A DNA stretch of 7,307 bases from an uncultured Collinsella sp. (GCA_902496845.1 CABVCJ010000084.1:1-7307), one strand, 5' to 3'; positions 1 through 6,996 are shown, counted from the first letter of the stretch. Notes: a model not told the origin generated them from the letters alone. Numbers and translations: made by a program.

Positions 1-21
1 GAGCCGCCATTGGGAATGTAG

Positions 22-53
22 AAGGGGGAGGCCTCGCGGCCTCCCCCTTTTTT
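22..53 (+). terminator. Intrinsic terminator of the gene upstream of the window
   Basis: A perfect 12-bp stem (22-33 pairs with 38-49) closes a TCGC tetraloop at 34-37 and runs straight into a T tract (48-53). This is a textbook rho-independent terminator for a plus-strand gene ending at or before base 21. It separates that gene from the acpS operon, which therefore needs its own promoter. Confidence 0.92.
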
Positions 54-101
54 GCGTTTATAGGGCCATCACTCCACTGTCGCTGTGTTTTTGACCCTCG
101 T

Positions 102-131
102 TTGTTGCATCTTCTGCGAACGGGCTACAAT
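102..131 (+). promoter_or_regulatory. Candidate sigma-70-type promoter of the acpS operon
   Basis: TACAAT at 126-131 is a good -10 element. TTGTTG at 102-107 is a moderate -35 match at 18-base spacing. Transcription would begin near 137-139, giving a leader of only about 23 bases that still holds a full Shine-Dalgarno site. A better -35 match, TTGACC at 91-96, is too far away (29 bases) to pair with this -10. The position between an intrinsic terminator and the first gene of a tight operon supports the call; no operator was recognised beside it. Confidence 0.6.
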
Positions 132-150
132 GTCATAGTCTGTGCAGCAT

Positions 151-157
151 GGAGGTG
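151..157 (+). promoter_or_regulatory. Strong Shine-Dalgarno site that sets the acpS start
   Basis: GGAGGTG at 151-157 closely matches the 16S anti-Shine-Dalgarno sequence. Its GGAGG core lies 5 bases before the ATG at 161. An in-frame ATG at 149 overlaps this site and has no ribosome binding site of its own, so 161 is the better start. The protein then begins MAEAGIGVDIVEI, as expected for the AcpS family. Confidence 0.85.
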
Positions 158-160
158 ATT

Positions 161-700
161 ATGGCCGAAGCCGGAATCGGCGTTGATATCGTCGAGATTT
201 CCCGAATGAATTCAATCCTTGAGAAGACGCCCGCGTTTGCTCGGCGCGTGTTTACCGATGAAGAGCGTTCGTATTGCGATGCCTCGTCTCGTCCTGCCGC
301 GCATTATGCCAGTCGTTTTGCTTCTCGCGAGGCGGTACTTAAGGCGCTTGGCACGGGTTTTAGCCAGGGCGTTGGCCGTAAAGACGTTTCCGTAACGCGC
401 GATAAGCTCGGCAAGCCAAAAGCGCTGCTTTCGGGCCGTGCTCTCGAAATCGCCCAGGAATTGGGCGTTGTCGAGGTCGCTCTTTCTATTACTCTGACGG
501 GTGACTTGGCTGTTGCTAATGCCATTGCGATCACCGAGGATGCTCGACCTAAACCCAAGGAAGAAAAGGTGAGCACGAAGGAGCGCGTTGCTCAGACATT
601 TAAAGAGGCTCGTTCTGTCTTAGACGAGCTCGAACAGCTGCAACAATCTGCTTTGTCGGAACATCTGGATGATGATCCGCAAGATGCGCTAGGAGCATAG
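161..700 (+). CDS. acpS: Holo-[acyl-carrier-protein] synthase with C-terminal extension
   Basis: AcpS moves the 4'-phosphopantetheine arm from CoA to a serine of acyl carrier protein, switching on fatty acid synthesis in the cytoplasm. The 179-residue product opens with GIGVDIVEISR (5-15), where D9 is the expected magnesium ligand. FASREAVLKALGTG (53-66) supplies the second ligand E57 and K61, and LGKP (83-86) is also typical. The family is normally about 115-130 residues. Here the fold ends near residue 126, followed by a charged tail of about 53 residues, probably helical over 140-166 and acidic at the end. Two oddities are visible: the usual K-E-A motif reads R-E-A (R56), and the common H-V-S-x-T-H stretch reads ALSITL (107-112). 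It is the first gene of the operon; its last codons contain the AGGAG ribosome site of nnr, which begins at the very next base after the TAG. The family call is secure; full activity is inferred. Confidence 0.93.
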   Translation: MAEAGIGVDIVEISRMNSILEKTPAFARRVFTDEERSYCDASSRPAAHYASRFASREAVLKALGTGFSQGVGRKDVSVTRDKLGKPKALLSGRALEIAQELGVVEVALSITLTGDLAVANAIAITEDARPKPKEEKVSTKERVAQTFKEARSVLDELEQLQQSALSEHLDDDPQDALGA

Positions 701-2317
701 ATGAAACCGGTTTTGAGTACCGAGGAAGTCGTTCGCCTCGAAGATATTATCGAGCGTGAGGGTACCTCGAAGGCCGAACTCATGGAGTTGGCGGGCGAAT
801 TTGCTGCCAACGAGATTTTAAAGCTCAACCCCGATCGCGTTCTTGTATTGGTCGGTTTTGGCAACAATGGCGGAGATGGCTGGGTTGCCGCTGACATTCT
901 GACGCATAAGGGCGTTGATGTAGATATCGTCTCTCCGGTTGAGCCGGATGAGATCCCTGCCGCTCTCGCTCGTCATGTCGCCCGTCGTACTGCTGGTCGC
1001 GACGTGCATGTGTGTGTCGGCCCCTCTCGTGATGAGCTGGAGGTGCTGATTGATAAGGCTGATGTTGTAGTCGATGCCATTTTTGGTACCGGTTTTCATG
1101 GTGATCTTCGTGCGCCGTTTTCAATCTGGATCCCCACGGTCAATGAAAATGCCGATCGCGTTGTCTCCATCGATGTTCCTTCGGGCCTGAATGCCGAGAC
1201 GGGTGTGGTGGATGACGACTGCATTCGTGCCGAGCGTACGGTGACGATGATTGCTCCCAAGATCGGCTTATACAGCGCTGACGGTCCCGAATATGCAGGC
1301 GATCTGGTCTGCGGCGGTCTGTATGACCGCCTTGATGAGGTTATTGACGATGTCGACCATGCTGCCGAGATCGTGGAACCCGGTGACCTTGTGGACTATT
1401 TTGCTCCGCTGCCTACGAATATCGATAAGTACTCGCGCGGCTCGGTGCTCATTGTTGCCGGATCGGCGCAGTATCCTGGTGCGGCCATTATGGCTGCCAA
1501 GTCCGCTGCCCGCGCAGGCGCCGGCTATGTGGCAGTCGCGACTCCGGATGCGTGTGCCAACCTTATCCGCATGGCGCTCCCCTCGATTCCGGTCTTTGCT
1601 ATTCCATCTGATTCCCGCGGTTCTTTTGGTGCCGCTGCGCGCATGATGGTATGTGAGATTGCCAAGAAATATAGCTGCGTGCTGTGTGGTCCCGGCATGA
1701 CGACATCTGCCGGTGCCATGCAGGTGGTTTCGGGTCTGCTTGAGCTCGACGTACCGCTTATCTTGGATGCCGATGCTCTCAACTGCCTTGCCAAGATTGC
1801 AATCGATGGCATCGACAGTAATCCCGAGATGTATCGTCGTGAGCAGCCGCTCGTTATGACGCCGCATTATCGTGAGCTTTCGCGTCTCGTCGCCGGTGAT
1901 GAGGTCAATGACCTTGGAACCGCGATTGCCGCCGCGCAAAAGGTTGTCTGGGGCGCCGGTTCCGATAACCTCGTTGTTATCGCTAAGGGCCCGACGACGG
2001 CCATTTGCGGTGTTGAGCGCGTGCTGCTGCCGCTCTCTGGCCCGGCGTCGTTGGCGACCGCTGGCTCGGGTGACGTCCTTGCGGGTATTCTGGCCGGCAC
2101 GCTAGCCACCATGCGCGATGAGATGGACCGCTGGGAGCTGCTGTACTCGTATGCCGTCGCGCTTCATAGCTATGCCGGTTTTGCCGCGGCGACGGAGTTT
2201 GGCGAGAAGAGCGTTATCGCGACCGATCTTATCGACTTGATCGGTCCCGCCATGGAGTTGGCGGCAAAGGATGCGCTCGATGATCTGGGAATCACGGACG
2301 AAGGGTCGAATGACTAA
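701..2317 (+). CDS. nnr: Bifunctional NAD(P)H-hydrate epimerase / ADP-dependent NAD(P)H-hydrate dehydratase
   Basis: Nnr repairs hydrated NADH and NADPH. The N-terminal domain interconverts the R and S epimers and the C-terminal domain dehydrates the S form using ADP, restoring the cofactor. The 538 residues match the usual two-domain bacterial protein. The epimerase domain (about 1-225) shows GFGNNGGDG (52-60), DAIFGTG (125-131) and IDVPSGLNAETG (157-168). The dehydratase domain (about 235-530) shows a K..RG.VLIVAGS opening (243-255), YPGAAIMAAKSAARAGAGYV (258-277), TPHYREL (387-393), KGPTT (429-433) and TAGSGDVLAG (453-462) with the expected catalytic aspartate D458. Two small departures are SGLNAETG for the commoner SGLDADTG and GPASLATAGSGD for GNPGMATAGTGD. 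AGGAG at 691-695 lies 5 bases before the start, inside acpS. Transcription and probably translation are coupled to its neighbours. Confidence 0.96.
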   Translation: MKPVLSTEEVVRLEDIIEREGTSKAELMELAGEFAANEILKLNPDRVLVLVGFGNNGGDGWVAADILTHKGVDVDIVSPVEPDEIPAALARHVARRTAGRDVHVCVGPSRDELEVLIDKADVVVDAIFGTGFHGDLRAPFSIWIPTVNENADRVVSIDVPSGLNAETGVVDDDCIRAERTVTMIAPKIGLYSADGPEYAGDLVCGGLYDRLDEVIDDVDHAAEIVEPGDLVDYFAPLPTNIDKYSRGSVLIVAGSAQYPGAAIMAAKSAARAGAGYVAVATPDACANLIRMALPSIPVFAIPSDSRGSFGAAARMMVCEIAKKYSCVLCGPGMTTSAGAMQVVSGLLELDVPLILDADALNCLAKIAIDGIDSNPEMYRREQPLVMTPHYRELSRLVAGDEVNDLGTAIAAAQKVVWGAGSDNLVVIAKGPTTAICGVERVLLPLSGPASLATAGSGDVLAGILAGTLATMRDEMDRWELLYSYAVALHSYAGFAAATEFGEKSVIATDLIDLIGPAMELAAKDALDDLGITDEGSND

Positions 2318-2319
2318 TT

Positions 2320-3465
2320 ATGAATAAAGCCGATTTGACGCGTTGGTCCTGGGTCGAGATCGACCGCGGGGCGCTTCGCCGCAACACGAGGGCCTATAAG
2401 AATTTGCTGAATCCGCGTCAGCGCCTGTGCTGCGTGGTTAAAGCCGACGCTTATGGTCATGGAGCTGTTGAGTGCGCCAAGATTATGTATTCGGCCGGCG
2501 CCGACATGTTTGCCGTGGCGACGGTTAACGAGGGCGTTGAGCTCCGACAGGGCGGGATTACGAAACCCGTCCTTATCCTAAGCGAGCCGCCTATCGAGGC
2601 CATTCCGACGTTGCTCGAGTTCGATATCATGCCCTCGGTCTATACGTCCGACTTTGCTCTTGCGTATGGCGAATGTGCCGTCGCGGCGGGCAAGGTGGGC
2701 AAGTATCATCTCGCCATCGAGACGGGCATGAACCGCATCGGCGTACATTACACGCAGGTGCTCGACTTTGTCCGCGGTATTGATTTCCATCGCGGTATTC
2801 AGTGCGACGGCGTATTTACGCACTTCGCCACGGCCGATGAACCTTCGGGCTGGGACTACAAGCTGCAGTGCCAGCGCTTTACCGAGGCCGTTCAGGCCAT
2901 TAAGGATGCGGGTTTTGAGTGCGGTATCGTGCATTGCGCCAACACGCCGTCCTCGATGCTCGACCCCTCGATGCATTTTGATATGATTCGCGCCGGCGTT
3001 GGCTTGTATGGCATGCAGCCGTGCGAGCTGAGTAGCCGTGTGATGCAGCTCGATCCCGTTATGAGCGTTCATGCGCGCGTGACGCGCGTGGCGCACCCTG
3101 CGATGGGCGAGGGCGTGGGCTACGGTTTTACCTACCGCGTACCGCGTACGCGCGTTCAGATCTGCACGCTGCCGATCGGTTATGCCGACGGCCTATCGCG
3201 TACGCTTTCCAATCGTATGGATGTGCTGTATCGCGGCGAGCGCGTGCGTCAGGTTGGCAATATCTGCATGGATCAGTTTATGGTCGCCATTCAGTCCAAC
3301 CCGGCACACGAGATTCCCGAGGCCGAGTATGGTGACGAGATGATTATTGTCGGCCGCGATGGCGATGCCGAGATCACTATGGACGAGATGGCCCGACTGC
3401 GCGGAACGATTAACTACGAGGTCGCCTGCGGCTTTGGCATGCGTCTCGACAAGGTCTACGTGTAG
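2320..3465 (+). CDS. alr: Alanine racemase, PLP-dependent
   Basis: Alr interconverts L- and D-alanine with pyridoxal phosphate and feeds D-alanine into peptidoglycan precursors. Its 381 residues are the normal family length. The cofactor lysine K41 lies in VVKADAYGHG (39-48). ETGMNRIG (134-141) and IRAGVGLYG (223-231), with the arginine that contacts the pyridine nitrogen (R224), follow in the TIM barrel. The second catalytic base, Y268, lies in GVGYGFTY (265-272) of the C-terminal beta domain, with LPIGYADGLSR (284-294) and GNICMDQ (313-319) further on. All key residues are present. The start codon comes 2 bases after the nnr stop. The only purine-rich stretch, AAGGG at 2301-2305, is 14 bases away, so translation probably depends on ribosomes finishing nnr. 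The pairing acpS-nnr-alr is a familiar bacterial neighbourhood. Confidence 0.97.
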   Translation: MNKADLTRWSWVEIDRGALRRNTRAYKNLLNPRQRLCCVVKADAYGHGAVECAKIMYSAGADMFAVATVNEGVELRQGGITKPVLILSEPPIEAIPTLLEFDIMPSVYTSDFALAYGECAVAAGKVGKYHLAIETGMNRIGVHYTQVLDFVRGIDFHRGIQCDGVFTHFATADEPSGWDYKLQCQRFTEAVQAIKDAGFECGIVHCANTPSSMLDPSMHFDMIRAGVGLYGMQPCELSSRVMQLDPVMSVHARVTRVAHPAMGEGVGYGFTYRVPRTRVQICTLPIGYADGLSRTLSNRMDVLYRGERVRQVGNICMDQFMVAIQSNPAHEIPEAEYGDEMIIVGRDGDAEITMDEMARLRGTINYEVACGFGMRLDKVYV

Positions 3466-3473
3466 GAGCCGCT

Positions 3474-4094
3474 ATGGGCGTCATGCACATTCCCGGCCAT
3501 ACCCATCAGGCGCCACGTGAGGTCGCACTCGAGGAGATTGAGGCTGTTTTAGGCGACTGCCATCTCTGCCAGCTCTATCAGTCGCGCCATAACATCGTGT
3601 TTGGCGTGGGAAACCCCCACGCTCGCGTCATGTTTATTGGCGAAGCACCGGGTCGCAACGAGGATTTGCAGGGCGAACCTTTTGTGGGGGCGGCGGGTGA
3701 AGACCTCAACGGCATTTTGTCCCTGGCAGGTCTTAAGCGCGAGGACGTCTATATCGCCAACGTGCTTAAGTGCCGCCCGCCGGGAAACCGCAATCCGCGT
3801 CCCGAGGAAGTGCTGGCTTGCTCACCGTTTTTGCGCGAGCAGATTCGAAGCATCTGGCCCGATATCATCGTGACGCTCGGTAACCCCGCAACGCACTTTG
3901 TGCTCAAGACCGAGATCGGCATTACCAAGCTGCGCGGCAGGTTCCATCAGATGGGCCACTTTGTGGTGATGCCGACGTTTCATCCTGCGGCGGCGCTGCG
4001 CAATCCGGCGTGGCAGGAGTTGCTGGAGGAAGACTTTAAGATGCTGGGCGACTATCTGGAGCGGCACCCCGCGCCGGAGACCGCCTCGGAATAA
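3474..4094 (+). CDS. udg: Uracil-DNA glycosylase, family 4 (iron-sulfur type)
   Basis: This enzyme cuts uracil, arising from cytosine deamination or dUTP incorporation, out of DNA to start base excision repair. The 206 residues contain the family 4 signature GEAPGRNEDLQGEPFVGAAG (56-75) and the second motif HPAAALRNP (170-178). The four cysteines expected for a 4Fe-4S cluster are visible: C29 and C32 (CHLC), C100 in KCRPPGNRNP, and C116 in ACSPFL. Their C-x2-C, long gap, C-x15-C spacing fits the family. A start at 3474 is chosen because AGGAG (3464-3468), overlapping the alr stop codon, lies 5 bases upstream; an in-frame ATG at 3483 is less well placed. It is unrelated to the cell-wall and tRNA genes on either side but clearly shares their transcript. 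Some databases call this family SPO1 DNA polymerase-like. The symbol is generic. Confidence 0.94.
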   Translation: MGVMHIPGHTHQAPREVALEEIEAVLGDCHLCQLYQSRHNIVFGVGNPHARVMFIGEAPGRNEDLQGEPFVGAAGEDLNGILSLAGLKREDVYIANVLKCRPPGNRNPRPEEVLACSPFLREQIRSIWPDIIVTLGNPATHFVLKTEIGITKLRGRFHQMGHFVVMPTFHPAAALRNPAWQELLEEDFKMLGDYLERHPAPETASE

Positions 4095-4106
4095 TAAGGA
4101 GCGTAT

Positions 4107-4613
4107 ATGTCCCTGGAGCGCCTGGGGGTAGGTACCTATAGAACGGCCCGTACTGCCGATACGGAGCATTTTGGCGAGCTGGTCGCACCGTGTCTAGAAG
4201 ATGGCGATGTGCTGATCTTGACCGGCGGCCTCGGGGTGGGCAAAACCCACTTTACCAAGGGCGTTTCGCGCGCTCTGGGCGATGAGCATATGGTCACAAG
4301 CCCTACGTTCGCACTCATGGCCGTTCATGACCAAGGGCGTATTCCGCTGTTCCATTTTGATCTGTACCGCCTGGAGCATGCCTTCGAGCTTGAGGATACG
4401 GGCATTTTTGACGTGCTGGGCTATGAGGGTGTTTGCCTGCTGGAATGGGGCGAGCAGTTTCAGGATGAACTGACAGATGAGTATCTTTCGGTGACGCTTA
4501 AGCGCGATGAGGACGACAGCGACGTGCGAACGATAACGCTCGAGGCACACGGCGAGCGCGCGATTGAGCTTTCCCATTTGATAGATAAGGCTGTACAAGA
4601 TGAGCTTGCATAA
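4107..4613 (+). CDS. tsaE: tRNA t6A37 biosynthesis ATPase TsaE
   Basis: TsaE is the small P-loop ATPase that resets the TsaB-TsaD complex between rounds of threonylcarbamoyl transfer to A37 of ANN-decoding tRNAs. The 168 residues carry the Walker A loop GGLGVGKT (40-47), VTSPTF (63-68, the switch I-like segment), FHFDLYRL (82-89) and the GVCLLEWGE strand (108-116), in the order typical of this family. The length is slightly above the usual 150-160 residues, the excess lying in the C-terminal tail. AAGGAG (4096-4101) sits 5 bases before the ATG. The gene overlaps the following tsaB-rimI-tsaD reading frame by 14 bases, which suggests coupled translation of the ATPase and its partner complex. 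The threonylcarbamoyl-AMP synthase (TsaC or TsaC2) is not in this window. Confidence 0.96.
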   Translation: MSLERLGVGTYRTARTADTEHFGELVAPCLEDGDVLILTGGLGVGKTHFTKGVSRALGDEHMVTSPTFALMAVHDQGRIPLFHFDLYRLEHAFELEDTGIFDVLGYEGVCLLEWGEQFQDELTDEYLSVTLKRDEDDSDVRTITLEAHGERAIELSHLIDKAVQDELA

Positions 4614-6984
4614 CGACAACGCGCTGGTGGTGGCGCTCGACACATCGACCGACATGCTTGCCTGCGCGGCAAGCTGGATTGACGTGCAGACAGGCGAGGC
4701 AAAGCTGGTAAGTGGGGACCATCTGTGTCGCCGCCATGCCAACGTGGAGCTCGTGAATACTGTTGATGACCTACTGAAGCAGGCCGGCCTGGATCGCAGC
4801 GATGTCGGCTGTTATGTGGTCGGTCGCGGTCCCGGCTCGTTTACGGGCGTGCGTATCGGCATCTCCACCGCAAAGGGTCTGGCGCACGGTGCCAATGTGC
4901 CGTTGCTGGGCGTGTCGACGCTCGATGCTTGCGCCTGGACGGCATGGAAGGCCGGCGTGCGCGGCAAGCTTGGTGTTCTTGCCGATGCCATGCGCGGCGA
5001 GGTGTACCCGGCGCTCTATGTGCTGGGGGATGAGGGCCCCGAGCGTCTGTTTGAGCGCGAGCGCGTGGTCAAGGCCGCCGTGGCGCTTGATGAGTGGCGC
5101 CAGACCGCGGACTGGGATCAGGTTCAGCTGACTGGTGACGGTCTCGTGCGTTATGGCAAACTGCTGGGCGAGGATGAGACGGCGCGCTGCGTGGAGCGAG
5201 ACCTGTGGTGGCCCTCGGGCGAGGGCCTGCTGATGGCGCACGCCGCAGGCGATGGCGATCCGGCTCGCGTCTTGCCGATCTATACGCGCCTTTCGGACGC
5301 CGAGGAAAACGAGCGCAAGCGTCTGGGCCTTGCCGAGAGCGCGCAGAGTGAGGTGACAGGTGTTGCCGACGAGCTTGCCGGACGTCATCTGCAATTCCGC
5401 CCCATGGGCGCGGCGGATGCCGAGGGCGCGAGCGCACTGGAGACCGCCTGCTTTGAAGGCGCCGGACACGAGGCGTGGACGCCGGGCATGTTCCTGTCCG
5501 AGCTGGGCGAGGACGTTGCCGCTCCGCGCAGCTGGTGGGTTGCGCACGATGACGGTCAGCTCCTGGGCCTTGCCGGCGGTATGGTTGTCGATGGTGACGT
5601 GCAGATCATGGACGTTGCCGTCGATCCGGCGCATCGTCGTGAGGGCATTGCCCGCAAGCTGCTGTCGCACGTGAGCTATGACGCCCAGATGCTCGGTTGC
5701 ACGACGGCCTCGCTCGAGGTCGAGGACGGCAATGAGGACGCGGTTGCACTCTATGCCGCCCTGGGCTTTACCGAGGCGGGCCGTCGTCGCGGCTACTACG
5801 GTGCCGGCAAGGACGCCATCGTCATGACGGCGCCGTTGCCCCTCGTGCTTCCGGTCGATAACGCCTCGCCCGAGCCGACGGCAGCCGAGCAGCGCGTATG
5901 GCCCCTGCCTGCGCCCAGGCGCTCTGCCGAGGAGCGTGTCGAGATTGAGCGTCGTCGTCTTGTACTCGCTATCGAGAGCTCCTGCGACGAGACGGCGGTG
6001 GCGATTATCGATGCGGACGGCAATATGCTGGCCAACCAGGTGTCGACGCAGATTGATTTTCATGCCCGCTTTGGCGGCGTGGTGCCCGAGATTGCTTCGC
6101 GCAAGCACGTTGAGGTTATCGTGAGCGTCGTGGATGCGGCACTCGAGGACGCCGCAGCGTCGCTGGGTCTTACGGGCGGAGCCATTGCACCAAGTGAGCT
6201 TGCCGCCGTGGGCGTGACGCAGGGTCCGGGCCTGGTGGGCGCGCTCGTGGTTGGCGTCGCCTTCGCCAAGGGCTTTGCCTACGCCGCCGGCAAGCCGCTC
6301 GTGTGCGTCAATCACCTTGAGGGTCATCTGTTTGCCAACCTGTTGGCGCAGCCCGACCTCAAACCGCCGTTTATCTTCACGCTTGTTTCGGGCGGGCACA
6401 CCATGCTCGTGCACGTGAAGGCGTGGGGCGACTACGAGGTGCTCGGCGAGACGCTCGACGACGCCGTGGGCGAGGCCTTCGACAAGGTGGCCAAGGCGCT
6501 GGGCCTGGGCTATCCCGGTGGCCCCATCATCTCCAAGCTGGCCGAGACGGGCAATCCCCGTGCGATCGATTTCCCCCGTGCGCTTAACAGCAGGGGAGAC
6601 TATCGCTTCTCGCTTTCGGGCCTTAAAACCGCTGTGACGCTCTACATCGAGCAGGAGACCAAAGCCGGCCGAACGATCCACCTGCCCGACCTGGCAGCTT
6701 CGTTCGAGGCGGCGGTCTTTGACGTGCAGTACAAGAAGGCCAAGAACGCGCTGCATGCCACCGGATGCAAGGAGTATTGCATCGGCGGCGGCGTCTCGGC
6801 TAACCCGCATCTGCGCGAGATGATGATTAAGAAGCTCGGGCGTCAGGGTATTCGCGTGACGGTGCCGCCGCTTTCGGCATGCACCGATAACGCTGCCATG
6901 ATCGCGGAGGTCGCCCGCCGTAAATTCGACCGAGACGAAATCTCGCCGTTCGACGTCGACGCCGATCCAAACATGACGCTGTAG
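4600..6984 (+). CDS. tsaB-rimI-tsaD: Fused TsaB-RimI-TsaD: t6A37 transferase subunits with bS18 N-acetyltransferase
   Basis: One 794-residue frame joins three proteins usually made separately. Residues 1 to about 240 are TsaB, the inactive paralogue that scaffolds TsaD: VALDTST (11-17), GRGPGSFTGVRIG (75-87), DAMRGEVYPALY (129-140). Residues 262-412 are a GNAT domain like RimI, which acetylates the N-terminus of ribosomal protein bS18: the acetyl-CoA loop RREGIA (346-351), LEVEDGNEDAVALYAALGF (372-390) and RGYYGAGKDAIVM (397-409). A proline-rich linker (413-451) leads to TsaD (452-794), the threonylcarbamoyl transferase: IESSCDET (458-465), metal ligands H572 and H576 in NHLEGH, SGGHT (597-601), GGGVSANPHLR (729-739) and D763 in CTDNAAMIA. 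No catalytic TsaD residue is missing. The start overlaps tsaE by 14 bases; TAAGG at 4586-4590 is a modest ribosome site. The first in-frame ATG or GTG inside TsaD lies past ESSCDET, so TsaD cannot be made whole on its own. Confidence 0.95.
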   Translation: MSLHNDNALVVALDTSTDMLACAASWIDVQTGEAKLVSGDHLCRRHANVELVNTVDDLLKQAGLDRSDVGCYVVGRGPGSFTGVRIGISTAKGLAHGANVPLLGVSTLDACAWTAWKAGVRGKLGVLADAMRGEVYPALYVLGDEGPERLFERERVVKAAVALDEWRQTADWDQVQLTGDGLVRYGKLLGEDETARCVERDLWWPSGEGLLMAHAAGDGDPARVLPIYTRLSDAEENERKRLGLAESAQSEVTGVADELAGRHLQFRPMGAADAEGASALETACFEGAGHEAWTPGMFLSELGEDVAAPRSWWVAHDDGQLLGLAGGMVVDGDVQIMDVAVDPAHRREGIARKLLSHVSYDAQMLGCTTASLEVEDGNEDAVALYAALGFTEAGRRRGYYGAGKDAIVMTAPLPLVLPVDNASPEPTAAEQRVWPLPAPRRSAEERVEIERRRLVLAIESSCDETAVAIIDADGNMLANQVSTQIDFHARFGGVVPEIASRKHVEVIVSVVDAALEDAAASLGLTGGAIAPSELAAVGVTQGPGLVGALVVGVAFAKGFAYAAGKPLVCVNHLEGHLFANLLAQPDLKPPFIFTLVSGGHTMLVHVKAWGDYEVLGETLDDAVGEAFDKVAKALGLGYPGGPIISKLAETGNPRAIDFPRALNSRGDYRFSLSGLKTAVTLYIEQETKAGRTIHLPDLAASFEAAVFDVQYKKAKNALHATGCKEYCIGGGVSANPHLREMMIKKLGRQGIRVTVPPLSACTDNAAMIAEVARRKFDRDEISPFDVDADPNMTL

Positions 6985-6996
6985 TCGTACGGGTGC

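Noticed and set aside
1..21. Possible last six codons and TAG stop of an upstream gene
   Set aside because: A stop in frame 1 at 19-21 directly before the terminator is suggestive, but six codons are too few to show a real gene end.
91..131. TTGACC at 91-96 as the -35 element of the acpS promoter
   Set aside because: It is 29 bases from the TACAAT -10 element, far outside the usual 16-18, and no -10-like sequence lies at the right distance from it.
149..160. An earlier in-frame ATG for acpS at 149
   Set aside because: It overlaps the GGAGGTG ribosome site itself and lacks one of its own; the ATG at 161 has ideal spacing and gives a family-like N-terminus.
4771..6810. A 679-codon open frame on the minus strand opposite the fusion gene
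   Set aside because: It is antisense to three well-conserved domains, is rich in Arg, Ala, His and Leu, has no Shine-Dalgarno site before its start (the 15 bases upstream have no purine-rich core), and is the expected by-product of G/C-ending codons removing stops on the other strand.
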